A stretch of 21,264 nt of DNA, from the IMG/VR virus record IMGVR_UViG_3300031658_000170, positions 1-21,264 of that record. The stretch is one strand, 5' to 3'. Below the pieces are notes generated by a model, which was not told the origin of the DNA, ran no database searches, and saw only the letters and a program-made list of their open reading frames with translations. A program made the translations under genes and the position numbers. The DNA is from a virus. Shown one piece after another: positions 11,337 through 18,669 of this stretch (its first letter is position 1; each line of letters starts with the position of its first letter).

Positions 11337-13484
11337 ATGGCTTTAAATTTAATTAATATAAGACCAGGATTTAACAAACAAATTACAGATACTGCTGCTG
11401 AAGGGCAATATGTAGATGGAGATTTTGTAAGATTTCGTTACGGATTCCCTGAAAAAATAGGAGGATGGTCTTCTATTACTTCAGACACTTTAGCCGGTGC
11501 CGTAAGAGCACAGCATCAATGGTCTGATTTAGATGGCAATAGATATGTAGCACTTGGATCTCAAAGAGCATTATATATTTATTATGGAGAAGTATATTAC
11601 GATATTACTCCATTAGAGACAGCGCAAACGGGAGGCACATTCGATACTACTAATACTTCACCAACGGTCACTGTAAACCTAACGGCTCATGGTATGCTTG
11701 CCGGAGACTACTTTACTTTTACAAGTGTGACCGCACCAACTGGTGCAGGATACACTGCAGCTAATTTTACTGATCAAACTTTTGAAGTAATTACTTCCAC
11801 GTTTAATACTTTTACAATAACTATGGCAACTAATGCTGGAGTTACTGTTGCAGCGTCAGGTGCGTGTACTATAAATAGATATGTTAAAGTAGGTCCTATT
11901 GGACAAACAGTTGCTTTTGGATTTGGTACGGCATCTTACGGAGGAGCATCTGGACTTACTACAACTTTAAATGGTGCTTTATTAGACGACACTGCAGGTA
12001 CTGGAGGATCTGGAACTTCTATTACACTTACATCAACAACAGGGTTTCCGACATCAGGAGTAATTAAGGTTGGAGCAGAATTTATTTCTTACACTGGTAT
12101 ATCTACAAATGATCTTACAGGAATTACAAGAGCAGTGGCTGGAACACGATCAGCTCATTCTACTTTAACAGCGGTAGAATACTATACTGCATGGGGCGAA
12201 GCTTCTTTATCTTCTACTGTTACACTAGATCCAGCTAATTGGAGTTTAGATAATTTTGGACAAATACTAACAGCTACTATATTTAAAGGAAGAACTTTTA
12301 CATGGCAGCCTATAAGTAATAATAACGATGCTTTACAGGTTAGGGCAACTCTTATGTCGGGGGCCCCTACTAAAACAGTTGTTTCAATTGTATCAGACAC
12401 GGATAGACATTTTGTACATTTAGGAACGGAAGTAACAATTGGGGATACAACAACTTATGATCCAATGTTAATAAGATTTTCCGACCAAGAAAACTTTAGT
12501 GATTATCAACCGACTTCTATTAATACAGCAGGTACTTTTAGAATAGATGATGGAACTGAAATTGTAGGTGCGGTAAAAGCAAAAGATTATATTTTAATTT
12601 TTACAGATACTGCAGCATATACAATGCAATATGTCGGAGCACCTTTTACTTTTAGTATTAGAAAGGTAGGATCTAATTGTGGTTTAATGAGCCCACATTC
12701 TATGGCTTTTGTAGACGGAGTTGTTTATTGGATGGATGATGCGGGTTCTTTTAATGCTTACAATGGAACAGTTGTTAAAATACCTTGTTCAGTTGAAGAT
12801 TTTGTATTCAATACAACTAACCCAGGAGACTTAGGTTTTAATTATAATGCTGGAAAACTAACTTACGCTAGCCACAATTCATTATTTAATGAAATAAATT
12901 GGTTCTATGCTTCGAGTTCAGCTACTGAAATAGATAGATGTGTTACATATAATTACTCGGAAAAAGTTTGGTATACAAGTTCTTTAGCTAGAACCTCTTA
13001 TTACGATGCTCATTTATTTGATAAACCTTATGCTACTTCTTTTTATGCTACAGGAGTACCTACTTTCCCAGTTATACAGGGAGTGACAAATACTTCTGGA
13101 TCTGCTACATATTGGACACATGAAACGGGAGTGGATCAATTGGATAATGGAACAACTACAGCAATCTCTTCTTATATTGAAACTGGAGATTTTATGATAC
13201 ACGTAGAAGGTGACGGAGAATATTTTACAAAAGTTAGAAGATTTATACCTGATTTTCAAAGATTAGATGGAACTGCAACAGTTACGATTTTATTAAAAGA
13301 CTATCCATCAGATACAGCGGCTAGTTCTTCTTTAGGACCTTTTTCTGTAACCTCAAGTACTCAAAAAATAGACACACGTGCTAGAGGAAGATCAGCTAGT
13401 TTAAAAATAGCTAATCTATCTAGTGGAGAGACTTGGAGATACGGAACTTTTAGAGCGGACATACAACCTGATGGTAGAAGATAA
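11337..13484 (+). CDS. Large tail nozzle / hub protein
   Basis: A 715-residue protein. A GTG at 11322 is in frame, but I chose ATG 11337, since MALNLINIRPGFNKQITDTA matches the N-terminus of this family as I know it. GQYVDGDFVRFRYGFPEKIG then GW is the most conserved early element. A Thr-rich domain of about residues 95-180 follows (TVNLTAHGMLAGDYFTF). Next comes an inserted unit around 220-285 with ISYTGISTNDLTGITRAVAG, and then propeller-like strands (NFGQILTATIFKGRTFTW, DRHFVHLGTEVTIGDTT, AYTMQYVGAPFTFSIRKVGS). These features suit the nozzle or stabilisation protein below the adaptor ring in short-tailed phages, comparable to P22 gp10. It is probably transcribed from its own promoter and is coupled to the next gene by TAATG. 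Confidence 0.72.
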   Translation: MALNLINIRPGFNKQITDTAAEGQYVDGDFVRFRYGFPEKIGGWSSITSDTLAGAVRAQHQWSDLDGNRYVALGSQRALYIYYGEVYYDITPLETAQTGGTFDTTNTSPTVTVNLTAHGMLAGDYFTFTSVTAPTGAGYTAANFTDQTFEVITSTFNTFTITMATNAGVTVAASGACTINRYVKVGPIGQTVAFGFGTASYGGASGLTTTLNGALLDDTAGTGGSGTSITLTSTTGFPTSGVIKVGAEFISYTGISTNDLTGITRAVAGTRSAHSTLTAVEYYTAWGEASLSSTVTLDPANWSLDNFGQILTATIFKGRTFTWQPISNNNDALQVRATLMSGAPTKTVVSIVSDTDRHFVHLGTEVTIGDTTTYDPMLIRFSDQENFSDYQPTSINTAGTFRIDDGTEIVGAVKAKDYILIFTDTAAYTMQYVGAPFTFSIRKVGSNCGLMSPHSMAFVDGVVYWMDDAGSFNAYNGTVVKIPCSVEDFVFNTTNPGDLGFNYNAGKLTYASHNSLFNEINWFYASSSATEIDRCVTYNYSEKVWYTSSLARTSYYDAHLFDKPYATSFYATGVPTFPVIQGVTNTSGSATYWTHETGVDQLDNGTTTAISSYIETGDFMIHVEGDGEYFTKVRRFIPDFQRLDGTATVTILLKDYPSDTAASSSLGPFSVTSSTQKIDTRARGRSASLKIANLSSGETWRYGTFRADIQPDGRR

Positions 13485-13648
13485 TGGCTAAGGTAACTAA
13501 TTTTATTCCAGAACCTACTCCAGATTATGATCCACAAAATCAACAACAACTTCTTCAATCATTAGAGACAATGAAAAATCAATTAAATAGTTCTTTTCAA
13601 GAAGATTTAAAACAAGAAGTAGAAAGATACACTTGGTTTGTAAATTAA
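13484..13648 (+). CDS. Small acidic/coiled protein (54 aa)
   Basis: ATG overlaps the TAA of the nozzle-type gene by one base, and the frame runs 54 codons to TAA at 13646-13648, directly followed by the next ATG. The protein reads MAKVTNFIPEPTPDYDP, then a Gln/Leu/Glu-rich helix (LLQSLETMKNQLNSSFQ, EDLKQEVERYTWFVN) with heptad-like hydrophobic spacing suited to a coiled coil. The tight stop/start junctions on both sides support translation. It has the look of a small tail-associated or chaperone-like protein; no family is recognised. Confidence 0.72.
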   Translation: MAKVTNFIPEPTPDYDPQNQQQLLQSLETMKNQLNSSFQEDLKQEVERYTWFVN

Positions 13649-13993
13649 ATGGCTAATATATATAAAAACGCAAAACTTGATTTAACGGCTGCTACAGTTA
13701 CAACCTTATATACTGTACCATCAAATTCTAGAGCTATTATAAAATCATTATTGGTTAGTGATGATAGTGGTAGTGGCAGTACTTTAACAGTAGATTTATT
13801 TAATGGAGACCCAGCAACAGCGGACAAATTTAATTTATTTAAAACAAAAACTCTTACTGCTAATGAAACATTACAGTTTTTAACTGAACCTTTAATAATG
13901 GAAGAAAATGAAGTGTTACAGGTAACAGCAGCAGATGCCAATAGATTGTTTGTAGTAGCTTCTATATTAGAAATAAACAGAGAAGATGTATAA
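13649..13993 (+). CDS. Small beta-rich virion structural protein
   Basis: A 114-residue protein whose ATG follows the previous stop without a gap. Segments IYKNAKLDLTAATVTTLYTV, SRAIIKSLLVSDDSGSGSTL, ETLQFLTEPLIMEENEVLQV and NRLFVVASILEINRE form a regular beta-sandwich pattern. I recall proteins of this type as common, abundant small structural proteins in marine phages, placed near nozzle and fibre genes. There are no enzyme motifs and no membrane segment. A role as a tail- or head-surface component is likely. It is coupled to the next tiny gene by a TAATG overlap. Confidence 0.72.
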   Translation: MANIYKNAKLDLTAATVTTLYTVPSNSRAIIKSLLVSDDSGSGSTLTVDLFNGDPATADKFNLFKTKTLTANETLQFLTEPLIMEENEVLQVTAADANRLFVVASILEINREDV

Positions 13994-14130
13994 TGGCTAA
14001 AAAATCTAAAGAACATCACGAACGTAATCAGCCTAAAAAAAGAGGTCCTCGAAAGCATAAGAAATGTTTATCTAAAAGTGAGAAACGTCAAAAAAGATTA
14101 AAACGTTACAAAGGACAAGGTAAAGGCTAG
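13993..14130 (+). CDS. Very basic 45-residue protein
   Basis: ATG overlaps the previous TAA by one base, and the frame ends at TAG (14128-14130). The sequence MAKKSKEHHERNQPKKRGPR then KHKKCLSKSEKRQKRLKRYK consists mostly of Lys, Arg and His, with one Cys and hardly any hydrophobic residues. Such composition suggests binding to DNA, RNA or acidic protein surfaces, for example as a packaged, DNA-neutralising peptide. The coupling junction and matching base composition support it as a real gene. The stop codon overlaps a possible -35 box for the next gene. Confidence 0.65.
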   Translation: MAKKSKEHHERNQPKKRGPRKHKKCLSKSEKRQKRLKRYKGQGKG

Positions 14131-14156
14131 ACAAACAACTTAAAAAGTATTATATA
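14128..14156 (+). promoter_or_regulatory. Candidate promoter before the 63-residue gene
   Basis: TAGACA (14128-14133, five of six matches to TTGACA) is 17 bases before TATATA (14151-14156); TATAAA at 14153-14158 is an alternative -10. The ATG at 14163 follows six bases after the -10 and has no ribosome binding site, as at the other candidate leaderless starts. TATTATATAAA at 14148-14158 also occurs at 7901-7911. Confidence 0.35.
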
Positions 14157-14162
14157 AACTAT

Positions 14163-14354
14163 ATGGAAATAAAAAGAATACCAGCAAAAGCAAAAGAAAT
14201 TGTTAAACACAAAAGAACGGGTGTAATCTACACTGATAAAGCAGCATTTGATGCAGATGTAGCTGATTCAAATACAGATACTACAGCAGAAGATTTTCAA
14301 CAAGATTTAGAAATTACTGTAGCTTCTATGTCTGTGGACGGCGAAACTCAATAA
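14163..14354 (+). CDS. Small conserved marine-phage protein (63 aa)
   Basis: A 63-residue protein: a basic start (MEIKRIPAKAKEIVKHKRTG), then VIYTDKAAFDADVADSNTD and an acidic, Thr-rich end (TAEDFQQDLEITVASMSVDG). The motif V-K-H-K-x-T-G-x-(I/V)-Y, followed by an Ala/Asp helix and D-x-x-x-D-(L/V)-x-I-x-V, is familiar from short proteins of many marine phages, where its function is not known. No ribosome binding site is present upstream; a possible -10 box lies six bases before the ATG. The charge split, basic first half and acidic second half, suggests a protein-protein contact role. Confidence 0.68.
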   Translation: MEIKRIPAKAKEIVKHKRTGVIYTDKAAFDADVADSNTDTTAEDFQQDLEITVASMSVDGETQ

Positions 14355-14364
14355 CAATTAATTT

Positions 14365-15309
14365 ATGCAACCATTAGGTGGAACGGAGCTTCAATATGCT
14401 CAGTTATATAAACACGTAGATAATACGTTGTTAGATAAGTTTCAGATAACTACATCTATTCCAGAAAAAATACCTTTATCTAAAGATAAAATTAATATTC
14501 TTTGGGCGCAAAACTCATATGACCAAGGTAATCTGGCTCCATGGTTTAAAGATAAATCTAATCATAACAAATACGATTGGTATGTGTTTAACTCTCATTG
14601 GTGTGCTGAAAAATTTAGAATGGCTTTTGAAGTACCTCCTGAAAAATGTGTAGTTATTAAAAATGCTATAGAGAAATTTGCGGATAAACCTACTCACAAG
14701 AACGGTGATAAAATAAAATTAATATATACATCTACTCCATGGAGAGGATTATCTGTATTACTAGGTGCCATGCAGTTAATTAAAAATCCTTTAATTGAAC
14801 TAGATGTTTATTCATCTACTCAAATATATGGAGATAGTTTTAAAAAAGCTAATGATACCTCTTATCAAGATTTATATGAACAAGCTAAAAAATTACCTAA
14901 TGTAAATTACATAGGCTATGCTTCTAACGAAAAAATAATGAACAAGATGGGAGAGTATAAAATATTTGCTTATCCTAATATATGGGAAGAAACTTCTTGT
15001 ATGTCAGCTATTGAAGCTTTAGGAAGTGGACTTCATGGAATTGTAACTAATTACGGAGCTTTGTTTGAGACGTGTTCAGAGTGGCCAACTTACGTTCAAT
15101 ACGATAGAGATTACAGAAATTTAGCTAAATGTTTTGCTTATGCAATTGAAGGAATTGCAGAACAACTTCATTCAGTAGGAATGCAACAGTTATTAGATTC
15201 TCAAGTATCTTTTTATAAGAAATTTTATAGTTGGGAAAATAGAAAAAACGAATGGACTAACTTTTTACAAGGAGCATATGATTCAAAATCACGAACCAAT
15301 TTGGTTTAA
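14365..15309 (+). CDS. GT-B glycosyltransferase (GT4-like)
   Basis: A 314-residue protein. The N-terminus MQPLGGTELQYAQLYKHV contains the G-G-T-E element usual near the acceptor side of GT4-type enzymes. INILWAQNSYDQ and YDWYVFNSHWCAEKF continue the first Rossmann domain. KLIYTSTPWRGLSVLLGAM begins the donor-binding domain. PNIWEETSCMSAIEALGSG (residues 204-222) holds the E-x7-E motif, Glu209 and Glu217, that contacts the nucleotide sugar. It is somewhat shorter than bacterial relatives. An in-frame stop just upstream of ATG 14365 fixes the earliest start, and there is no ribosome binding site. It overlaps the next glycosyltransferase by 32 bases. The likely job is transfer of a sugar to phage virion protein or host surface; the acceptor is unknown. 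Confidence 0.82.
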   Translation: MQPLGGTELQYAQLYKHVDNTLLDKFQITTSIPEKIPLSKDKINILWAQNSYDQGNLAPWFKDKSNHNKYDWYVFNSHWCAEKFRMAFEVPPEKCVVIKNAIEKFADKPTHKNGDKIKLIYTSTPWRGLSVLLGAMQLIKNPLIELDVYSSTQIYGDSFKKANDTSYQDLYEQAKKLPNVNYIGYASNEKIMNKMGEYKIFAYPNIWEETSCMSAIEALGSGLHGIVTNYGALFETCSEWPTYVQYDRDYRNLAKCFAYAIEGIAEQLHSVGMQQLLDSQVSFYKKFYSWENRKNEWTNFLQGAYDSKSRTNLV

Positions 15310-16102
15310 CGAAGAACCCTCGACACCGGACACTAAGAAAGAAGCAGGCTATTCTTTATTTGTAGCAACACCCGTTCATAGTGAATGTTCTATTCATTAT
15401 GCTCAAGCTTTATTAAATCTACAAAAATATTGTTTTAAAAAGAATGTAAAATTATGGTTTCAAATAATGAAGTCTTCATTAGTTACTCAAGGAAGAAACA
15501 TGTGTGTAAGCGCATTTCTACAACAGAAAGATGCTACTCATTTATTATTTGTTGATTCAGATATTTCTTTTAATGAATCTGCTCCAGAAAGATTAGTTGC
15601 TTGTGATAAGGATGTTATCTCTATTCCATATCCCTTAAAAGATATAAACTGGGATAAGGGAATGCATATGATCAATGAAGGTAAGATTAAAGAAGCTAAA
15701 GATTTAAGAAACAAAGGTTTTTACAGATACCCTATGAAAGTAGAAAATAATTCTGCTATTAAAATTAAAGATGGAGTTATTAAAGTAGAGCATTCTCCAA
15801 CAGGTTTTATGTTAATAAAAAGAGAAGTAATCCTTAAAATGATAAAGGCTTATCCAGAAATGAGAATTGATCAAGACCAAATTATTAATGGTAAGAATGA
15901 AAAACTACCTGATTTTTGGAACTTCTTTGATACTCAATTTGATCCTGTCAAACATACTTACACAGGAGAAGACTTTGCTTTTTGCCAAAGATGGAAAGAC
16001 ATTGGAGGCGAATGCCATGCTTGGATTATGGATCACATAACTCATATTGGAGAACATCAATATACCGGTCGTTTTGCGGATGAGTTGATAAAGACTGACT
16101 AA
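15278..16102 (+). CDS. GT-A fold glycosyltransferase (GT2-like)
   Basis: A 274-residue protein with AAGGAG (15269-15274) three bases before ATG, inside the preceding gene. YSLFVATPVHSECSIHYAQA starts the nucleotide-binding strand. HLLFVDSDISF (residues 88-98) holds the D-x-D metal site, Asp93 and Asp95. VEHSPTGFMLIKREV is the acceptor-side segment, and YTGEDFAFCQRWKDIGGE is the usual E-D-x-x-F-C-x-R-x-x-x-x-G-G block, followed by HITHIGEH, a conserved His-rich end. This type is frequent in T4-like cyanophages. Together with the GT-B enzyme it could add two sugars in turn. The target is probably a virion protein, since the pair lies between tail and internal-protein genes. Confidence 0.82.
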   Translation: MIQNHEPIWFNEEPSTPDTKKEAGYSLFVATPVHSECSIHYAQALLNLQKYCFKKNVKLWFQIMKSSLVTQGRNMCVSAFLQQKDATHLLFVDSDISFNESAPERLVACDKDVISIPYPLKDINWDKGMHMINEGKIKEAKDLRNKGFYRYPMKVENNSAIKIKDGVIKVEHSPTGFMLIKREVILKMIKAYPEMRIDQDQIINGKNEKLPDFWNFFDTQFDPVKHTYTGEDFAFCQRWKDIGGECHAWIMDHITHIGEHQYTGRFADELIKTD

Positions 16103-16112
16103 AATGGTAGAA

Positions 16113-16136
16113 TTTATAAGTTATATAACTTATAAA
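16113..16136 (+). repeat. Perfect 24-base palindrome between two genes
   Basis: TTTATAAGTTAT (16113-16124) is followed directly by its exact reverse complement (16125-16136). It fills much of the 55-base gap between the second glycosyltransferase and the next gene. It has no GC-rich stem or terminal T-run, so it is a poor intrinsic terminator. As DNA it could be a binding site for a symmetric protein or a cruciform; as RNA, a weak hairpin upstream of the ribosome binding site. Confidence 0.75.
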
Positions 16137-16146
16137 ATTTAGGAAC

Positions 16147-16151
16147 AGGAG
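16147..16151 (+). promoter_or_regulatory. Ribosome binding site that fixes a TTG start
   Basis: AGGAG ends six bases before TTG at 16158, the best spacing. The first in-frame ATG (16173) is 21 bases away, too far for this site. This supports initiation at TTG. Confidence 0.6.
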
Positions 16152-16157
16152 CTAAAA

Positions 16158-17195
16158 TTGGACCCATTTACAATGGCATTAATGACTTTTGGTACACAAA
16201 AGCTCAGAGGTAAATCTACTAAAAGATCTTTCAGAGACGCTATGCTAATAGGTGGTCTAGGCCAATTAGGAGGAGCTTCTATAGGAGTTACCCCTTTTGG
16301 ATCAGCAGGGACTGCAGGAACTATTCAAGGTTTAGGACAAACTTCAGCGGCTCAAGGTTTAAGAGGTCTATTCCCACAATTCGCTTCACAAGCAGCAACA
16401 GCACCAGTAGCAGCAATACCAGCAGGTACTGGAACAGTAGCAGCTAACTCACCTTTTGCAGCAGCTGGAAGTTCTGCTATGTCAGGAACGGGAGCAGCGG
16501 CAGCAAAAAAAGGAACGGTGGCAAAAACAGGAATTATGGAAACTTTAAAAGGTTTACTTCCTACATCTGATGCAGGAAGAATAGCAGCAGCATCTATGGC
16601 ACTTCCTTTACTAGCCGGTGATGATGGTCCTAATAAAATGTATTTACCTGTACCTAATCAAGCTTACACAAAATATGCTAATGCTGGTTTTGGAGGAACT
16701 CCAACTGGATTTCAAACAAGAGATTATTCAACAGGAATAAATTCTCCTTTAGTACAACCTGGAGAGTTTGTAACACCAGAAGAAGTTTTAGGAGACGAGC
16801 CTACTCAAACATTTAAAGCAGTTGAAATGAATACTGGTGGACTTGCTAGTATTGCAAAATTTAATGAAGGTGGAATGGGACAAGTTCTTCCTACTAAAAT
16901 GACTCATGATGAAAATGATTCTAATAACTATGACAGAGCAAACGGTTTTGTATTAGATGGAACAGGTCATGGAAAAGATCACGAAGATACTATGTTAGCT
17001 CAATTAGCTGATGGAGAGTTTGTATCTAGATCTCATGCAGTTTTAGGTGCGGGTATTATTGCTGGAGCAAATCCTAGTGATAAATCAGATCAAAGAAAAA
17101 AAGGTTCTAAGTTTTTTTACGATCAACAAAAACAATTTAAAAGAATTTTTGATTTAATAAATGCAAACAAAAACAGAACTGATTCAGTTCACTAA
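16158..17195 (+). CDS. Internal virion-type protein with DGEFV motif
   Basis: A 345-residue protein initiated at TTG with AGGAG six bases upstream. The first 150 residues are Ala/Gly/Thr-rich and low in charge (AAAGSSAMSGTGAAAAKKG), with hydrophobic patches that might insert in a membrane. A Pro/Gly-rich middle (LVQPGEFVTPEEVLGDEP) leads to GHGKDHEDTMLAQLADGEF and VSRSHAVLGAG (residues 270-299), a motif I know from marine-phage virion proteins and tape-measure-like proteins. The C-terminus is a basic helix (FFYDQQKQFKRIFDLINANK). It begins a block of large proteins that resembles the internal or ejection proteins of short-tailed phages. A role in DNA ejection across the envelope is inferred from position and composition. 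Confidence 0.68.
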   Translation: MDPFTMALMTFGTQKLRGKSTKRSFRDAMLIGGLGQLGGASIGVTPFGSAGTAGTIQGLGQTSAAQGLRGLFPQFASQAATAPVAAIPAGTGTVAANSPFAAAGSSAMSGTGAAAAKKGTVAKTGIMETLKGLLPTSDAGRIAAASMALPLLAGDDGPNKMYLPVPNQAYTKYANAGFGGTPTGFQTRDYSTGINSPLVQPGEFVTPEEVLGDEPTQTFKAVEMNTGGLASIAKFNEGGMGQVLPTKMTHDENDSNNYDRANGFVLDGTGHGKDHEDTMLAQLADGEFVSRSHAVLGAGIIAGANPSDKSDQRKKGSKFFYDQQKQFKRIFDLINANKNRTDSVH

Positions 17196-17583
17196 AGAGG
17201 AGATAGACGGTATATGGAATTTAGTAAAAAATCTAATTCGAAAAGCGTGTATCAGAGCGGGAGGATTTGTAAGTGAAGAACATATTAAAGAATATTGTAA
17301 ACAAGGTAAAATGCAGCTTTGGGTGGTTATTACAGAAACTAACGAAGTTCTTTGTGTTTGTGTTACTGAAATTAGAAAATACCCTAATTACAGTGTTTGC
17401 GACACTAAAATTGTCACTGGTAAACGTTATAAAGAGTGGTTTGACTATGTTGATAAAATTTCTGAATGGGCTAAAGAACAAGGTTGTAAAAAAATGGAAA
17501 TATTTTCAAGGCCGGGTTATGTCTCTATGTTCAAAGAAAAAGGTTACTCAGCAACACATGTACAAGTAGAAAAAGAATTATGA
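17161..17583 (+). CDS. GNAT-like acetyltransferase-fold virion-region protein
   Basis: A 140-residue protein that overlaps the upstream gene by 35 bases. The order helix (KEEIDGIWNLVKNLIRKAC), strand (MQLWVVITETNEVLCVCVTE), strand (YPNYSVCDTKIVTGKRY), helix (EWFDYVDKISEWAKEQGCKK) and strand plus terminal helix (MEIFSRPGYVSMFKEKGYSA) is the GNAT fold. The usual R/Q-x-x-G-x-G/A acetyl-CoA loop is not evident: the corresponding part reads VTGKRYKEW, so enzymatic activity is doubtful. Small GNAT-like proteins occur among the internal core genes of T7-like phages (gp13 position), which fits the place between two internal-virion-type genes here. It ends in an ATGA overlap with the next gene. Confidence 0.65.
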   Translation: MQTKTELIQFTKEEIDGIWNLVKNLIRKACIRAGGFVSEEHIKEYCKQGKMQLWVVITETNEVLCVCVTEIRKYPNYSVCDTKIVTGKRYKEWFDYVDKISEWAKEQGCKKMEIFSRPGYVSMFKEKGYSATHVQVEKEL

Positions 17584-18665
17584 TAGATATTAAAAAATTA
17601 AATATAAAAGAAAAAATAGAGTTATTTAAAAAACTAGGTAAAGAAATTGCTAGTAAAGGTATTAACGGGGATACAGAATTAGCTCATATTAATCCTTTTG
17701 AAAAAAGATTATTAATTAGCCACGGTGGTTCTGGAACAATAAATTTAGAAACAGGTTTACCACAATACTTTGGTGGTGGCGGGGGTGGTGGAGCACAGCC
17801 TTCTACTACTACACAATATATAAGAGAAGCACCAGGGATAGAAGAAAGAAAACTTGGTTTAATGGATACTGCAGCGGAGCTTGCAAAAACTCCAGTTAAC
17901 ATTCCTCAAATTAATGTACAAGGAATGAGTGCATTAGAGAACCAAGGTATTACTCAATCAGGAACTACAGGGGTTGGTGCTAATACTATGAATGCAGGTA
18001 TTGGATCAGTATTAAATGCACAAAATGCGGCAGCTTTAGATCCTACTTCTTCACAGTTTCAAAATTATTTAAATCCTTATTCATCTTACATTACAGATGA
18101 AATTAATAGACAATCTCAAATGCAGCAGAACCAACTAAGTCAAAATGCAGTTATGGGCGGAGCATTTGGTGGCGGACGTGAAGGCGTTCAAAGAGCAGAA
18201 TTAGGTGGAAGAACTTTATCAGCAATAGGACAAGCTCAAGGTACAGCTTTCCAAAATGCACTGAACTCATTTCAAAATAATCAATCATTACAAGCTCAGA
18301 CAAATTTGAATGCAGGTTCTCAATATGCTCAAATGGGTCAGGCACAACAAGGTATGGCTCAACAAGACATTAATCAATTAATGGCTGCTGGTGGCTTACA
18401 AAGACAGTTAGGGCAACAAGCACTTGATGCAACTAGACAAACTGAATTACAAAGATCTTACGAACCTTACCAAAGAATGGAGTTTGTTAAAAATATGTAT
18501 GCTGCAGGACCTACAACTCAGTCTGCTATTACTCAATCTACTTCTCCAGGGACTAATCCACTTGCTCAAGCAGCAGGTGCTGGTTTAGGAGCATACGCAA
18601 CTTACTCAGCTTTAAATAAAGCTCCTGCACTTCAAAGCGCAGCAGCAACTACTGGAAGAGCGTAG
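17580..18665 (+). CDS. Internal virion-type protein, Gln/Asn/Ala-rich
   Basis: A 361-residue protein starting in an ATGA overlap. Residues 28-66 (INGDTELAHINPFEKRLLIS, then HGGSGTINLETGLPQYFGGG) form a conserved block I recall from marine-phage virion proteins. It is followed by a seven-glycine linker. After that the sequence is alpha-helical and rich in Gln, Asn and Ala (MQQNQLSQNAVMGGAFGGGR, QQGMAQQDINQLMAAGGLQR), ending with YEPYQRMEFVKNMYAAGPTT and a small-residue tail (AAGAGLGAYATYSALNKAP). Such long polar helices with Gly/Ala patches are typical of proteins stored inside the head and ejected with DNA. No lytic or nuclease motif is visible. Confidence 0.68.
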   Translation: MIDIKKLNIKEKIELFKKLGKEIASKGINGDTELAHINPFEKRLLISHGGSGTINLETGLPQYFGGGGGGGAQPSTTTQYIREAPGIEERKLGLMDTAAELAKTPVNIPQINVQGMSALENQGITQSGTTGVGANTMNAGIGSVLNAQNAAALDPTSSQFQNYLNPYSSYITDEINRQSQMQQNQLSQNAVMGGAFGGGREGVQRAELGGRTLSAIGQAQGTAFQNALNSFQNNQSLQAQTNLNAGSQYAQMGQAQQGMAQQDINQLMAAGGLQRQLGQQALDATRQTELQRSYEPYQRMEFVKNMYAAGPTTQSAITQSTSPGTNPLAQAAGAGLGAYATYSALNKAPALQSAAATTGRA

Positions 18666-18669
18666 CATT

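Noticed and set aside
16113-16157. Intrinsic terminator at the 24-base palindrome
   Set aside because: The stem is almost all A-T, and no T-run follows it.
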